64,000 nt of DNA. Origin: Chryseobacterium cheonjiense. Lineage in GTDB: Bacteria > Bacteroidota > Bacteroidia > Flavobacteriales > Weeksellaceae. The position numbers were made by a program, and so were the translations under genes. Each line of letters starts with the position of its first letter. The first letter of the stretch is position 1. The notes beneath the pieces are model-generated. The model saw only the letters and a list, made by a program, of their open reading frames with translations, had not been told where the DNA came from and ran no database searches. The stretch is taken from positions 372,001 through 436,000 of the forward strand of contig NZ_JABBGF010000002.1 in the NCBI RefSeq assembly GCF_012927265.1, given 5' to 3'. Positions 34,222-43,899 of the stretch are shown piece after piece.

Positions 34222-36257
34222 TGCTTAGCCGGTTTTGTATTGTTAAGATTTTTGGTTTCTTCGTCTATTTTCTTCTGCAGTTTTGCCTTCTGTTCTTTAA
34301 TGAATTTCAGACTGTCCTGTATCCTTTTTTGTTTTACAGAATCCAGAGCGGGATCTTTATAGAGACCTTTACGTTTCAGATCGGCAATCCACTGTCTTTT
34401 ATATTCAGGCATAAAGCTGGAAGTGACCATTTTTTTATAAAGATGTTCTCTTTTCAGATCTCCCGTGATATATTTTTCTGCAATTACCGTAGCGGCAGGC
34501 CCTGCCCATGTTGCCCCGAACCCGGCATGCTCCATGACGGCAGCTACAACAATTTTAGGTTTATCTGCAGGCGCAATCAATACAAAAATGGAATTATCTT
34601 TTCCCTGCGGAACCTGAGCCGTACCTGTTTTTGCCAACTGCGTAAAATCGTTGGACTTCAATCCGTGAGCCGTACCTCTTAAAACTACAGCTTCCATCCC
34701 CCTCAGCACGGGATCGAAATGTCTTTTATCTACCAGCGTCTGATGCTTCTTTTTGAACCTCGGGTCTGGATTGGGTTTACCGTCAATTGCTTTTACGATA
34801 TGTGGTGTATAATACCATCCTTTATTGGCAATCGCGGCTACATAATTTGCCAATTGAAGCGGTGTAACAAGTACATCTCCCTGACCCATTCCGTTAAAAA
34901 TAGCTCCAGTAGCCAACGGATCCCAGTTTTTATAATCTTTTTTAGAACCGCTTGCTTTCAAAATGCTTTGCATTCTCTTTTCATAAAATTCGCCTGTAGG
35001 AATTCTTCCTTTTGCTCCTACAGCAAAGTCATTATTCAGAAATTCCCCCACTCCGAAGCTGCTCATGATCTTTTTCCATTCGTCTACCCCTTTTGAAGGA
35101 TTTCCCGGATATTTATTAATAATCGCTAAATACGCATATGAAAAATAACAGTTGCTGGAAACCTGAATTGCAGGAACCAAAGGATCAGCTCCTCCGTGGC
35201 CTTTAATTCTTAAACCTCTATAGCTAAAGCCACCACCACACGGGAAGATGGTATTTTCATCCATTACTCCCATTTGCATGGCAGACAAAGCAGTCAGAAG
35301 CTTAAAGGTAGATCCCGGCGGATATGCTGCCTGCAAAGACCTATCGAACGTTGGTTTGTTTTCGTAAATGGTATCTTTAGATAAGGCGTATAAATTTCTG
35401 GATTTATCAGGTCCGGTAAAAAGATTAGGATCAATATCTGGTCCTGTAGCAGCCACAAGAACTTCACCGTTATTGGGATCAATAGCAACAATAGCTCCGT
35501 GTTTATTCACCAGCATTTCTTCCGCCATTCTCTGGAGATCATAATCTATGGTAAGGGTGATATCTTTTCCCGTCACAACATCTTTATCCAAAGATCCGTT
35601 TTTATAGGGTCCTACATTGCGCAGCTTTATATCTTTCTGAATGTATTTCATCCCTTTGATCCCGCGCAATTGTTTTTCATACGCCTTTTCGATTCCTGCT
35701 TTACCGATGAAATCTCCAGGCAGATAGTAAGCAGAATCTTTTTTGATTTCTCTTTCATTGACCTCACTGGTATAGCCTAAAAGATTTCCTGAAGTTGAAA
35801 CTTCATACTGACGCTGCGGCCTTGAAACAATGCTGAATGCCGGATATTTGAATATAATTTCCTGAACCCTTGCAATATCTTCCCTGCTGAGGTTCTTCAT
35901 AAAGGTCATGGGCGTCAGCTTGGAATAGTATTTTTCTTTTTTAATAGCGTCAATGGTTCTGATAAAATCATTTTTGGAAATTTTCATCAGGTTGCAGAAA
36001 GCAATCGTATCAAAATCCGGCCTCATCAACGCCTGGGTAAATGAAACTTCATAGGCAGGCTGGTTTCCCACCATAATCTTCCCGTTTCTGTCGAAAATAA
36101 CTCCCCGCTGCGGAATAACATATTCTATTTTAATGGAAGTATTCGCTGCGTTGAGCGCATACCGGTCGGTAAAAAGCTGTAAATAAGCCAGTCTCGCTAT
36201 AAAAATTACAGCGACCACTAGAAGAACGGAAAAGATTTTTAAATAACGTGTGTTCAA
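34218..36257 (-). CDS. mrdA: Penicillin-binding protein 2 (elongasome transpeptidase)
   Basis: A 679-residue class B PBP that crosslinks peptidoglycan in the elongasome. One N-terminal membrane anchor (residues 8-25) precedes a dimerisation/pedestal domain. The transpeptidase domain has S-x-x-K as STFK in YPPGSTFKLLTAL (about 320-330), SxN as SSNCYFSY, and KTG in QLAKTGTAQVP. The C-terminal 50 residues are a Lys/Gln-rich coiled tail beyond the usual PBP2 end. It overlaps mreD and rodA by 4 nt each, so translation is probably coupled. Confidence 0.95.
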   Translation of the reverse strand: MNTRYLKIFSVLLVVAVIFIARLAYLQLFTDRYALNAANTSIKIEYVIPQRGVIFDRNGKIMVGNQPAYEVSFTQALMRPDFDTIAFCNLMKISKNDFIRTIDAIKKEKYYSKLTPMTFMKNLSREDIARVQEIIFKYPAFSIVSRPQRQYEVSTSGNLLGYTSEVNEREIKKDSAYYLPGDFIGKAGIEKAYEKQLRGIKGMKYIQKDIKLRNVGPYKNGSLDKDVVTGKDITLTIDYDLQRMAEEMLVNKHGAIVAIDPNNGEVLVAATGPDIDPNLFTGPDKSRNLYALSKDTIYENKPTFDRSLQAAYPPGSTFKLLTALSAMQMGVMDENTIFPCGGGFSYRGLRIKGHGGADPLVPAIQVSSNCYFSYAYLAIINKYPGNPSKGVDEWKKIMSSFGVGEFLNNDFAVGAKGRIPTGEFYEKRMQSILKASGSKKDYKNWDPLATGAIFNGMGQGDVLVTPLQLANYVAAIANKGWYYTPHIVKAIDGKPNPDPRFKKKHQTLVDKRHFDPVLRGMEAVVLRGTAHGLKSNDFTQLAKTGTAQVPQGKDNSIFVLIAPADKPKIVVAAVMEHAGFGATWAGPAATVIAEKYITGDLKREHLYKKMVTSSFMPEYKRQWIADLKRKGLYKDPALDSVKQKRIQDSLKFIKEQKAKLQKKIDEETKNLNNTKPAKQ

Positions 36258-36760
36258 ACTTTTTGTTTGATTTTAAATATTAATGCGTAAATAACTATAA
36301 ATATAAACGAAATTACACTAGTTACCAATACATTAAATAATATTTCAAAAAATCTGCTCAGCTTAAAGAATTCTATATACTGTACTAAAAGCTGATGTAG
36401 AAAGATACTTGTGAATAAAAACAGCAAAAACTGCGCCCATTGAAGGGACTGAAATGAGAAGAAGTCGGTAGAAGTATCTGTAGATGTTCTGAAGATCAAG
36501 GTTCTGAAATAAGCAATTAGAGTTGTAGCAAAGGCATTGATTCCCCATGAATAGAGGAATGCATCAACTGACAAACCGATCAGAAAACTTAATGCCAAAA
36601 ACTGAAATTTATTTCTAAAAAAAGGATAAAACATAACGAATACAGGATAAAGCACCGGCGTGTATTTCCCGAAAATGGTAATCCTGTTCAATACAAAAAT
36701 TTGTAATGCAACCAGAAAAATCATGATTAATATGTCCGTAAATAAAGTCCTGCTAATCAT
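36254..36760 (-). CDS. mreD: Rod shape-determining protein MreD
   Basis: A 168-residue inner-membrane protein with five or so membrane segments and little soluble sequence. Landmarks fit the weakly conserved MreD family, mainly IGLSVDAFLYSWGINAF around residues 62-78 (compare the GLxxD pattern). Identity rests mostly on its place between mreC (8-nt overlap) and mrdA (4-nt overlap). It is expected to link MreC and the cytoskeleton to PBP2 and RodA. Confidence 0.88.
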   Translation of the reverse strand: MISRTLFTDILIMIFLVALQIFVLNRITIFGKYTPVLYPVFVMFYPFFRNKFQFLALSFLIGLSVDAFLYSWGINAFATTLIAYFRTLIFRTSTDTSTDFFSFQSLQWAQFLLFLFTSIFLHQLLVQYIEFFKLSRFFEILFNVLVTSVISFIFIVIYALIFKIKQKV

Positions 36761-37607
36761 CTTCCTTTTTTATTACAGATTGCATTGTATCCTGAATTTT
36801 TTGTACTTCGGCTTTTTTAAGGTTTTTAACGACATAGACTTTGCTTAGAGCACCCATCTTTTCGCTAAGCTCAACGGAAATATCCCAAAATCCTGTTTTA
36901 TTATCAACCGAATATCCGGCAACAGTACCGATCATTACGCCTTTTGGAAAGATTGCCGATTTTCCGTCAGTTACCACCGTATCACCAATTTTTAGTGCTA
37001 CATACTTCGGAATATCAGCGAGATGCATTACTCTGGAATTATCTCCATTCCAGGTAAGCGTCCCAAAATATCCTGAATTTTTCAGGGCAGCATTGAGCCT
37101 GATTTTATTTACACTCAACACCGACTGTACCAAAGCATAGCTGTCTGTAGAGTTGATCACAATTCCTGCGATGCCTTTAGGCGCCATAACGCCCATCTGT
37201 GGAAATACGCCGTCTCTTCTTCCGCGGTTGATGGTAAAATAATTGTTTCTTCTGTTGATACTGTTAAAAACGATTTCACCATCTACAAATGTATAGATCT
37301 GTCCGCCTCCCAGCGTATCATGAACTTTCCTGAACTGAGGATTTTTAGCGCCCTGTTTTCCGTAAAGCTCCATCATCAAAGCCTTATTTTGTGTTACAAG
37401 GTCTTCGTTGATCTGTTTGAGCTTCAGATAAGAAACTCCTTCATCAATATATCCGGAAACCCAGGAATTCAGTGCAGCAGACTGTCCTGCGATCCAGGAT
37501 TTCTGCATGGCATTTTTAGAGAATATCAGAATAAGAGCAATAATTTGCAGAAATATAAAGAAAACAAAAAGTGCATTCTTCGAAAATAATCTCAGCAAAA
37601 ATCCCAT
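36753..37607 (-). CDS. mreC: Rod shape-determining protein MreC
   Basis: A 284-residue bitopic protein. One membrane segment (about residues 10-30) is followed by a coiled-coil (LKLKQINEDLVTQNKALMME at about 61-80) and a periplasmic beta-domain with family patterns NYFTINRGRRDGVFPQMGV and GDTVVTDGKSAIFPKGVMIG. MreC connects MreB inside with PBP2 outside. It lies 28 nt after mreB and overlaps mreD by 8 nt. Confidence 0.93.
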   Translation of the reverse strand: MGFLLRLFSKNALFVFFIFLQIIALILIFSKNAMQKSWIAGQSAALNSWVSGYIDEGVSYLKLKQINEDLVTQNKALMMELYGKQGAKNPQFRKVHDTLGGGQIYTFVDGEIVFNSINRRNNYFTINRGRRDGVFPQMGVMAPKGIAGIVINSTDSYALVQSVLSVNKIRLNAALKNSGYFGTLTWNGDNSRVMHLADIPKYVALKIGDTVVTDGKSAIFPKGVMIGTVAGYSVDNKTGFWDISVELSEKMGALSKVYVVKNLKKAEVQKIQDTMQSVIKKEDD

Positions 37608-37635
37608 TCAGATATATGTCGTAAAAAAGTTAGAA

Positions 37636-38661
37636 TTATTTTATTAAGAAATTGAATTTATCCATATTCTTAAGTGCGATACCTGTTCCGCGAACTACAG
37701 CTCTCAACGGATCTTCTGCTACAAATACAGGAAGACCTGTCTTTTTGTGCAATCTGTCTGCCAGTCCTCTTAATAAAGCACCTCCTCCGGCTAAATAAAT
37801 ACCGGTTTTATAAATATCTGCTGCCAGTTCCGGCGGCGTTAAAGAAAGAGTTTCCATTACGGCATCTTCGATTCTGATGATCGATTTATCCAATGCTCGG
37901 GCAATTTCTTTGTAACCCACCATAATTTCTTTAGGCTTTCCTGTGATAAGGTCTCTACCCTGTACCGGAATATCTTCGATATCCACATCAAGATCCTCAA
38001 CGGCAGAACCTACTTCAATTTTAATTCTTTCCGCAGTTCTTTCTCCGATGTAAAGGTTATGGTGTGTTCTTAAATAATAAGCAATGTCATTGGTAAATAC
38101 GTCACCTGCAATTTTTACGGATTTGTCGCAGACGATACCACCCAAAGCAACTACTGCAATTTCCGTAGTACCACCACCTATGTCGATGATCATATTCCCT
38201 TCCGGTTTCTGAACGTCAATTCCTACTCCTATTGCCGCAGCCATTGGTTCGTAAATCAGACGTACTTCTTTTGCGTTTACTTTTTGTGCTGAATCTCTTA
38301 CCGCTCTTTTTTCAACCTCTGTAATTCCCGAGGGAATACAGATTACGATTCTTAGTGCAGGCTGAATAAATTTACCTTTAATTCCGGGAATTTTTTTGAT
38401 AAATTCTTTGATCATATGTTCAGAAGCGTGAAAATCGGCAATTACCCCATCTTTCAAAGGACGGATTGTTTTGATATCCTCGTGAGTTTTACCCTGCATA
38501 TGTTTCGCCTGTTCACCGACAGCAATCGGTCTTCCTGTTGAGCGCTCAATAGCAACAATCGAAGGCTGATCTATAACAATTTTATTATTATGGATGATAA
38601 GGGTGTTGGCGGTACCCAGGTCTATCGCAATCTCTTGCGTAAACATATCGAATAAACTCAT
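37636..38661 (-). CDS. mreB: Rod shape-determining actin homologue MreB
   Basis: A 341-residue bacterial actin that guides side-wall synthesis. Phosphate-1 motif IDLGTANTLI (about 13-22), connect region EPMAAAIGVGIDV, phosphate-2 motif DIGGGTTEIAVVAL (about 164-177) and adenosine motif LAGGGALLRGL (about 287-297) are all intact. It is the first gene of the five-gene elongasome operon, and the order mreB-mreC-mreD-mrdA-rodA is the standard one. A minus-strand TATCTTTG box lies 30 nt upstream of the start. Confidence 0.97.
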   Translation of the reverse strand: MSLFDMFTQEIAIDLGTANTLIIHNNKIVIDQPSIVAIERSTGRPIAVGEQAKHMQGKTHEDIKTIRPLKDGVIADFHASEHMIKEFIKKIPGIKGKFIQPALRIVICIPSGITEVEKRAVRDSAQKVNAKEVRLIYEPMAAAIGVGIDVQKPEGNMIIDIGGGTTEIAVVALGGIVCDKSVKIAGDVFTNDIAYYLRTHHNLYIGERTAERIKIEVGSAVEDLDVDIEDIPVQGRDLITGKPKEIMVGYKEIARALDKSIIRIEDAVMETLSLTPPELAADIYKTGIYLAGGGALLRGLADRLHKKTGLPVFVAEDPLRAVVRGTGIALKNMDKFNFLIK

Positions 38662-38690
38662 ACTTTTACTTCTGATTTTTTAAAGAGTTA

Positions 38691-38698
38691 CAAAGATA
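38691..38698 (-). promoter_or_regulatory. Bacteroidota -7 promoter box of the mreB operon
   Basis: CAAAGATA on the plus strand is TATCTTTG on the minus strand, matching TAnnTTTG, 30 nt from the mreB start. Confidence 0.5.
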
Positions 38699-39066
38699 TA
38701 AATTTAAGACGTCTGGAGAAATTTAACGGGCAGATAATTTGGTTAAAATTTTATTAAAATTTATAATCACTTATTAACTTTTACTTTAAGCATTTACAGA
38801 GTGTAATTTAAACCAGATTTAAGATAAACACAGGCTGGATAAAGGATTATGTGAGACAGATTATTTATAATATTGCACATGCATGGGAAATCCGCCGGCT
38901 AAATGCTAATTTTCTTTAACATTAAAATAATGTTTATGTTTAATTTTTAATTTAGGAAGCACATTATTCTTCATCCATTTAAAAATATTATTTAGAATAA
39001 TCCCAAAATAGTTTTTTACGATAATTATCATATACATTTTCAGAAAGTGATTTATCAAAATTTACG

Positions 39067-39074
39067 TAAATTTG
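39067..39074 (+). promoter_or_regulatory. Bacteroidota -7 promoter box of hemA
   Basis: TAAATTTG, ending 8 nt before the chosen hemA ATG at 39083. It lies downstream of the alternative GTG start at 39047, which argues against that start and for a nearly leaderless mRNA. Confidence 0.5.
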
Positions 39075-39082
39075 CCCCGCTT

Positions 39083-40357
39083 ATGTTACAGTATTCCAAC
39101 ATACATCAGACGTCTAATTTTGCCGTACTTTCCATTAGTTATGAAAAGGCTGATGTAGAAACGAGAGGCAAATTTGCGTTTTTTGATGAAAACATTAAAA
39201 ATTTCGTCACCCGGATTCATAATGAAAATTTAGGGGATGCTTTTGTTGTTTCTACCTGTAACAGAACCGAAATCTACACTACCTCTCCTAATTATCTGTT
39301 AGTTGCCGAAGAATATTGTAAAACAATCGGGGTAAACCTGATGGATTTCCTGCAGTTCGCCAACATTCTTACAAAAGAGGAAGCACTGGCCCATCTTTTC
39401 AGGGTTGCAGCCGGTCTGGAAAGCCAGATTATCGGTGATTTTGAAATCATCGGCCAGATTAAAAAAGCCTACAGCAGGTTCCGTAAAGAAAGACAGAATT
39501 CTAACCCTTACCTGGAGAGAGCCATTAATGCTGCCATTCAGATTTCGAAAAGAATCAAAAATGAAACCGGAATTTCCAATGGTGCGGCCTCAGTATCCTA
39601 CGCAGCGGTTCATTACATCCTCAACAATCAGAAGAGACTTACCGAAAAGAATATACTTCTTTTGGGCGTTGGAGAAATAGGACAGAATACGGTTGAGAAC
39701 CTTGTAAAACATGTGTATCAGCCTAAAATAAAAATTGCCAACAGAACACAGGAAACCGCTGAAAAAATTTCCGAAAAATATCATATCCCTCATATTGATT
39801 ATACTGAATTTGATCAGGAGCTAAAGCAAACAGACATTCTGATTGTAGCAACCGGGGCAAGACATCCTATTGTCAATAAATCTCATTTCCCTAACGGTAA
39901 GGAAACGCTGGTCATTGATCTTTCAATTCCGAACAATGTGGATAAAAATGTGACCGAGAACAAAAATGTCACATTGATTGATGTTGATGAGCTTTCAAAG
40001 CAGATTCAACAGACGATCCAGCAGAGAGAAAAAGAAATTCCGAAGGCCGAAAAAATCATTAAGGAACTGATGAAAGACTTCCTTGAGTGGGAAAAAAAGA
40101 GAAAACTCGCACCCAATATCCATCATTTCAAAGCTGTTCTCAAGAACATGGAACGCAATGAAATGCATAATTTTTACAAGAAAAATAAATACATAAACAT
40201 CACGGATATGGAACTTTCTGACAAAATGATCCAGAAAATCACCAACCGTTTTGCAAAATATATCATCGACAATCCGTTAAAAGCCGAAGAAATTAGTAAA
40301 TTAATGCACGAAATATTAGTTGAACAACCAAACAACGAATTCAATGAAAAGCATTAG
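39083..40357 (+). CDS. hemA: Glutamyl-tRNA reductase
   Basis: A 424-residue enzyme that reduces glutamyl-tRNA to glutamate-1-semialdehyde, the first committed step of tetrapyrrole synthesis by the C5 route. The catalytic Cys lies in VVSTCNRTEIY (about 48-58). GLESQIIGDFEIIGQIKKAY (in pieces GLESQIIGDFEI and IGQIKKAY) is the substrate/tRNA region. NADPH binds at LLLGVGEIGQNTVENL (about 194-209). The start at 39083 follows a promoter box; the frame is open to a GTG at 39047. It overlaps hemC by 14 nt and heads the hemA-hemC-hemD-hemE run. Confidence 0.94.
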   Translation: MLQYSNIHQTSNFAVLSISYEKADVETRGKFAFFDENIKNFVTRIHNENLGDAFVVSTCNRTEIYTTSPNYLLVAEEYCKTIGVNLMDFLQFANILTKEEALAHLFRVAAGLESQIIGDFEIIGQIKKAYSRFRKERQNSNPYLERAINAAIQISKRIKNETGISNGAASVSYAAVHYILNNQKRLTEKNILLLGVGEIGQNTVENLVKHVYQPKIKIANRTQETAEKISEKYHIPHIDYTEFDQELKQTDILIVATGARHPIVNKSHFPNGKETLVIDLSIPNNVDKNVTENKNVTLIDVDELSKQIQQTIQQREKEIPKAEKIIKELMKDFLEWEKKRKLAPNIHHFKAVLKNMERNEMHNFYKKNKYINITDMELSDKMIQKITNRFAKYIIDNPLKAEEISKLMHEILVEQPNNEFNEKH

Positions 40358-41255
40358 AATCGGAACCAGAAATTCCGCATTGGCACTTTGGCAGGCAAGA
40401 GAAGTTGCGAGACATCTTCAGAACAACAATTATTTAACGGAAATCGTACCTATTGTATCTTCGGGGGATAAAAATCTCACGCAGCCACTTTATTCCCTGG
40501 GCATTACAGGTGTTTTTACCAGAGACCTGGATGTTGCATTATTGAACGATGAGATTGATATTGCCGTCCATTCTTTAAAGGACGTACCTACAAATCTTCC
40601 TCAAAACCTTGAGATTGTTTCTTATCTTGAAAGGGATTTCCCTCAGGATGTCCTGATCCGGAAAGAATCTGCAAAAAATAAAGAACTCCATGAACTTAAA
40701 CTCGCAACAAGCAGTTTGAGAAGAAGAGCTTTTTGGTTAAAAAATTTCCCACAGGCTGAATTTTCTGATATCCGCGGAAATATACAAACCCGGCTTCAAA
40801 AACTCGAAGAAGGTGATTTCGACGCAACCATTTTATCTTTGGCCGGAATTAAGAGAATGAAAATGGACATTGATTATGAAATGATTCCATTTTTAATTCC
40901 TGCTCCTTCGCAAGGAGTTATTGCGGTTGCGGGACATTCAGACAAAGCAGAAATCAACGGAATTGTAAGACAATTTACCAATCATACCAATACTCAGATC
41001 TGTGTAGAAATGGAAAGGAATTTCCTCAACACCCTGGAAGGAGGCTGTACCGCACCTATCGGAGCCTTTGCTGAGATTTTTGATGATCAGATTCGTTTTA
41101 AAGCAGCACTCTGCTCTTTAGACGGTAAAAACTGTATTGCTACTGACGAAAACTTCATCTATAACGAAGAAGAAAATTTCGGGAAAAAGTTTGCCAAAGT
41201 TGTTCTTGAGAACGGAGGAAAAGAACTTATGGCAGAAATTAAAACTCAGATTTAA
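40344..41255 (+). CDS. hemC: Porphobilinogen deaminase (hydroxymethylbilane synthase)
   Basis: A 303-residue enzyme that links four porphobilinogens into hydroxymethylbilane. ATG 40344 gives the family N-terminus MKSIRIGTRNSALALWQARE, and overlaps hemA by 14 nt. Substrate-binding parts include HSLKDVPTNLP (about 80-90), and the cofactor-attachment Cys is in LEGGCTAPIGAFAE (about 233-246). It lies between hemA and hemD in a co-transcribed set. Confidence 0.95.
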   Translation: MKSIRIGTRNSALALWQAREVARHLQNNNYLTEIVPIVSSGDKNLTQPLYSLGITGVFTRDLDVALLNDEIDIAVHSLKDVPTNLPQNLEIVSYLERDFPQDVLIRKESAKNKELHELKLATSSLRRRAFWLKNFPQAEFSDIRGNIQTRLQKLEEGDFDATILSLAGIKRMKMDIDYEMIPFLIPAPSQGVIAVAGHSDKAEINGIVRQFTNHTNTQICVEMERNFLNTLEGGCTAPIGAFAEIFDDQIRFKAALCSLDGKNCIATDENFIYNEEENFGKKFAKVVLENGGKELMAEIKTQI

Positions 41256-41295
41256 AATTTCATCCTCAGCTTCTTCCAACTTCAGGCCTCAAAAC

Positions 41296-41979
41296 ATGAA
41301 AATCTTATTTACCAAAAATATAGACCGCACGATTATATCCAGAGAACTGGGAGATGATATTGTGGCTGACTGTATCGAGGTAATAAGGACGGTTCCTCTG
41401 CAGGTAAAGCCTTTTGACCTGAAAGATTATTCTCTCATTTTCACCAGTGTAAACGGCGTGGATTCCTTTTTTAAAAACGGATTTAAACCAAATGAAGATT
41501 TTACGGCAAAAAATTACAATAAGATCTACTGTGTCGGAGAAAAAACAAAAAAAGAACTGAGAAAGCACGGATTCGGAACTTTTAAAGTCCTGAAAAATGC
41601 CAATACGCTATCAAAATTCATTACCGGAAAATGCCAGCACGAACGTTTTATTCATTTCTGTGGAAATCTGGCCATAAGTGTGCTGGACAACGAGCTTCCG
41701 CTGCAAAATATTAAATACAAAAAAGTTGTCGTTTACAATACCGAAGAAATTAATCCGGTGATAACTGAAAAATATCATGCTGCCGTTTTTTTTAGTCCGA
41801 GCGGAGTTCGTAGTTTTGCAGATCAGAATTCGCTGGAAGGCATGACCCTGATATCGATTGGAGAGACTACTTCCCGCGAGCTCAGAAAACATACTTCAGC
41901 CTCAGTATTAACGTCTGAAGGAAATACCCTTCTATCTGTTTTTAAGCTGATACGAAAAGAAATTTTAAACAAAGACTGA
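41296..41979 (+). CDS. hemD: Uroporphyrinogen-III synthase
   Basis: A 227-residue enzyme that closes hydroxymethylbilane to uroporphyrinogen III with ring D flipped. HemD is poorly conserved; landmarks are the two-lobed Rossmann-like pattern with LIFTSVNGVDSFF (about 48-60), KIYCVGEKTKKELRKHG in lobe 1 and AAVFFSPSGVRSFADQN with LISIGETTSRELRK in lobe 2. The start at 41296 fits the family; the same frame extends upstream into hemC but without family-like sequence. Its place between hemC and hemE supports the call. Confidence 0.9.
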   Translation: MKILFTKNIDRTIISRELGDDIVADCIEVIRTVPLQVKPFDLKDYSLIFTSVNGVDSFFKNGFKPNEDFTAKNYNKIYCVGEKTKKELRKHGFGTFKVLKNANTLSKFITGKCQHERFIHFCGNLAISVLDNELPLQNIKYKKVVVYNTEEINPVITEKYHAAVFFSPSGVRSFADQNSLEGMTLISIGETTSRELRKHTSASVLTSEGNTLLSVFKLIRKEILNKD

Positions 41980-42018
41980 TATACAATTGTTCATTGGTGA
42001 CAATACTATTAATAGATT

Positions 42019-43056
42019 ATGATTAAAAACGACCTATATTTAAAAGCGCTTCGCGGAGAGACCGTAGAAAGACCTCCCGTATGGATGATGAGGCAGGCAG
42101 GAAGATATTTGCCGGAATTCATTGCCCTCCGTGACAAGTATGATTTCTTTACAAGATGTCAGACTCCCGAGCTGGCTTCTGAAATCACCGTGCAGCCTAT
42201 CCGAAGATTTCCGCTGGATGCAGCCATTTTGTTTTCGGATATTTTGGTGGTTCCGCAGGCAATGGGAATCGATTTCAAAATGAAAGAATCGGTAGGTCCG
42301 TGGCTTGATACCCCGATCAGAACTATGGAACAGGTTCAGAATGTTGCCGTTCCCGATGTCAATGATACGTTAGGTTACGTTTTTGATGCTATTGAATTGA
42401 CTTTACAGAAATTAGAGAATGAAATTCCGTTGATCGGTTTCGCAGGCTCTCCCTGGACCATTCTCTGCTACTGCGTGGAAGGAAAAGGAAGCAAGGCTTT
42501 TGATATTGCCAAATCTTTCTGCTTTACACAACCCGAAGCGGCACATTTGCTACTGCAAAAAATTACCGATACTACGATTGCTTACCTGAAAAGAAAGGTT
42601 GAGAAAGGCGTTTCTGCGGTTCAGGTGTTTGATTCTTGGGGAGGAATGCTTTCTCCGGCAGATTATCAGGAATTTTCATGGAAATATATCAACCAGATCG
42701 TTGAAGCATTAAGTCCGCTGACGCATGTTGTCGTTTTCGGAAAAGGATGTTGGTTTGCATTGGAAGACATGGTTCAATCTCCGGTTTCCGCCTTGGGTGT
42801 TGACTGGACAATTAAGCCTGAGTTTGCCAGAACGTTAACCAATCATACGATGACGCTTCAGGGGAATTTTGATCCCGCAAGGCTGCATTCGACACCGGAA
42901 ACGATCAAAAAAATGGTAACGGAGATGATCAACCGTTTCGGAAAAGACCGATACATAGCGAATTTAGGACACGGAATTTTACCAAATATTCCTGTTGAAA
43001 ATGCAGAAGCGTTTATCAGAGCGGTGGTGGATTGGAAACCAAATGCTGAGTTTTAA
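42019..43056 (+). CDS. hemE: Uroporphyrinogen decarboxylase
   Basis: A 345-residue enzyme that removes four acetate carboxyls to make coproporphyrinogen III. The signature [16 protein letters not shown] (about 19-34) contains the substrate-binding Arg, and [14 protein letters not shown] (about 73-86) carries the essential Asp. [19 protein letters not shown] and GNFDPARL are further family marks. It is 39 nt after hemD and closes the haem run at a strong terminator. Confidence 0.96.
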   Translation: MIKNDLYLKALRGETVERPPVWMMRQAGRYLPEFIALRDKYDFFTRCQTPELASEITVQPIRRFPLDAAILFSDILVVPQAMGIDFKMKESVGPWLDTPIRTMEQVQNVAVPDVNDTLGYVFDAIELTLQKLENEIPLIGFAGSPWTILCYCVEGKGSKAFDIAKSFCFTQPEAAHLLLQKITDTTIAYLKRKVEKGVSAVQVFDSWGGMLSPADYQEFSWKYINQIVEALSPLTHVVVFGKGCWFALEDMVQSPVSALGVDWTIKPEFARTLTNHTMTLQGNFDPARLHSTPETIKKMVTEMINRFGKDRYIANLGHGILPNIPVENAEAFIRAVVDWKPNAEF

Positions 43057-43125
43057 ACTCCCACAGATTCTCACCGATTAACACAGATTTTTACAGTGTT
43101 ATTCCAGAGAAATTAAATAATAAAT

Positions 43126-43160
43126 AAACACCCTTTCAGCAATTGAAAGGGTGTTTTTTA
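43126..43160. terminator. Terminator after hemE
   Basis: AAACACCCTTTCA pairs perfectly with TGAAAGGGTGTTT (13 bp, 5-nt loop), followed by a T-run. It also lies at the 3' end of the minus-strand nitroreductase gene. Confidence 0.88.
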
Positions 43161-43179
43161 TGAGTAAAATAATCAATAC

Positions 43180-43812
43180 TTAGTTGATCTCTGTAATGAA
43201 ATCTTCTTTCGGTTTTCTTATTTTGGTAAGGTTTACCAGCCAGTCGTTCGAAGGATCTCTATATCCCAAAGGCAGTAAAAGAACGCTTTTTAATCCTTTT
43301 TCCTGTAAGTTTAAAACTTTATCTACCTCTTCCGGAACAAAACCTTCCATTGGGGTAGAATCTACTTCTTCAAATGCTGCCGCGATAATTGCTGCACCAA
43401 ACCCGATATAAGCCTGTTTTGCGGCATGCGTAAAGTTTTCTTCAGCAGGTCTTTGCGGATACATTCCCAACAGCATTTGTCTGTAATTTTCCCACCCTTC
43501 GTTTTCAAAACCTCTGATTTCATTCGTAAGATCAAACATCCTGTTGATTCTGTCTTCCGTATAATTATCCCAGGCTGCAAAAACCAACAGATGCGAGCAG
43601 TCCGTAATCTGCGGCTGATTCCAGGCATGAGGTTTTATCTGTTCCTTGATTTCCTGGTTGGTAATGACAATAATTTCGAAAGGCTGAAGACCGCTTGATG
43701 TAGGCGCTAATCTTGCGGCTTCCAATATTTTATCCACTTTTTCCTGTGGCACTTTCTGACCGTTCATTGCTTTGGTAGCATATCTCCAGTTCAGTTTTTC
43801 TATTAATTCCAT
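43180..43812 (-). CDS. Nitroreductase-family NAD(P)H oxidoreductase
   Basis: A 210-residue flavoprotein of the NfsB/NfnB type. The FMN-binding N-terminus reads LNWRYATKAMNGQKVPQEKV (7-26), then LEAARLAPTSSGLQPFEIIVI (in part, 30-49), and QAYIGFGAAIIAA with DSTPMEGFVPEEVDKVL fits the second flavin contact. It would reduce nitroaromatics or quinones; the physiological substrate is unknown. It stands alone, facing the hemE terminator. Confidence 0.9.
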   Translation of the reverse strand: MELIEKLNWRYATKAMNGQKVPQEKVDKILEAARLAPTSSGLQPFEIIVITNQEIKEQIKPHAWNQPQITDCSHLLVFAAWDNYTEDRINRMFDLTNEIRGFENEGWENYRQMLLGMYPQRPAEENFTHAAKQAYIGFGAAIIAAAFEEVDSTPMEGFVPEEVDKVLNLQEKGLKSVLLLPLGYRDPSNDWLVNLTKIRKPKEDFITEIN

Positions 43813-43899
43813 AAAATTAAATTTTAACGGAACAAATTTAAATGATGTACCACAAATTTCGATAAACGTTTTTTAAATCTGATGTATTGCTAATATCTA

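Larger units (their letters stand above)
38662..39082. other. 421-nt divergent promoter region between mreB and hemA
   Basis: AT-rich spacer holding the mreB promoter box (38691-38698, minus) and the hemA box (39067-39074, plus). The rest shows no gene, strong hairpin or repeat. Confidence 0.5.

Noticed and set aside
39047-39082. GTG 39047 as the hemA start
   Set aside because: The likely promoter box lies downstream of it, and the added 12 residues are not family-like.
43057-43100. CACAGATT repeats after hemE as a repeat array
   Set aside because: Only two or three imperfect copies; too short to separate from chance in AT-rich DNA.
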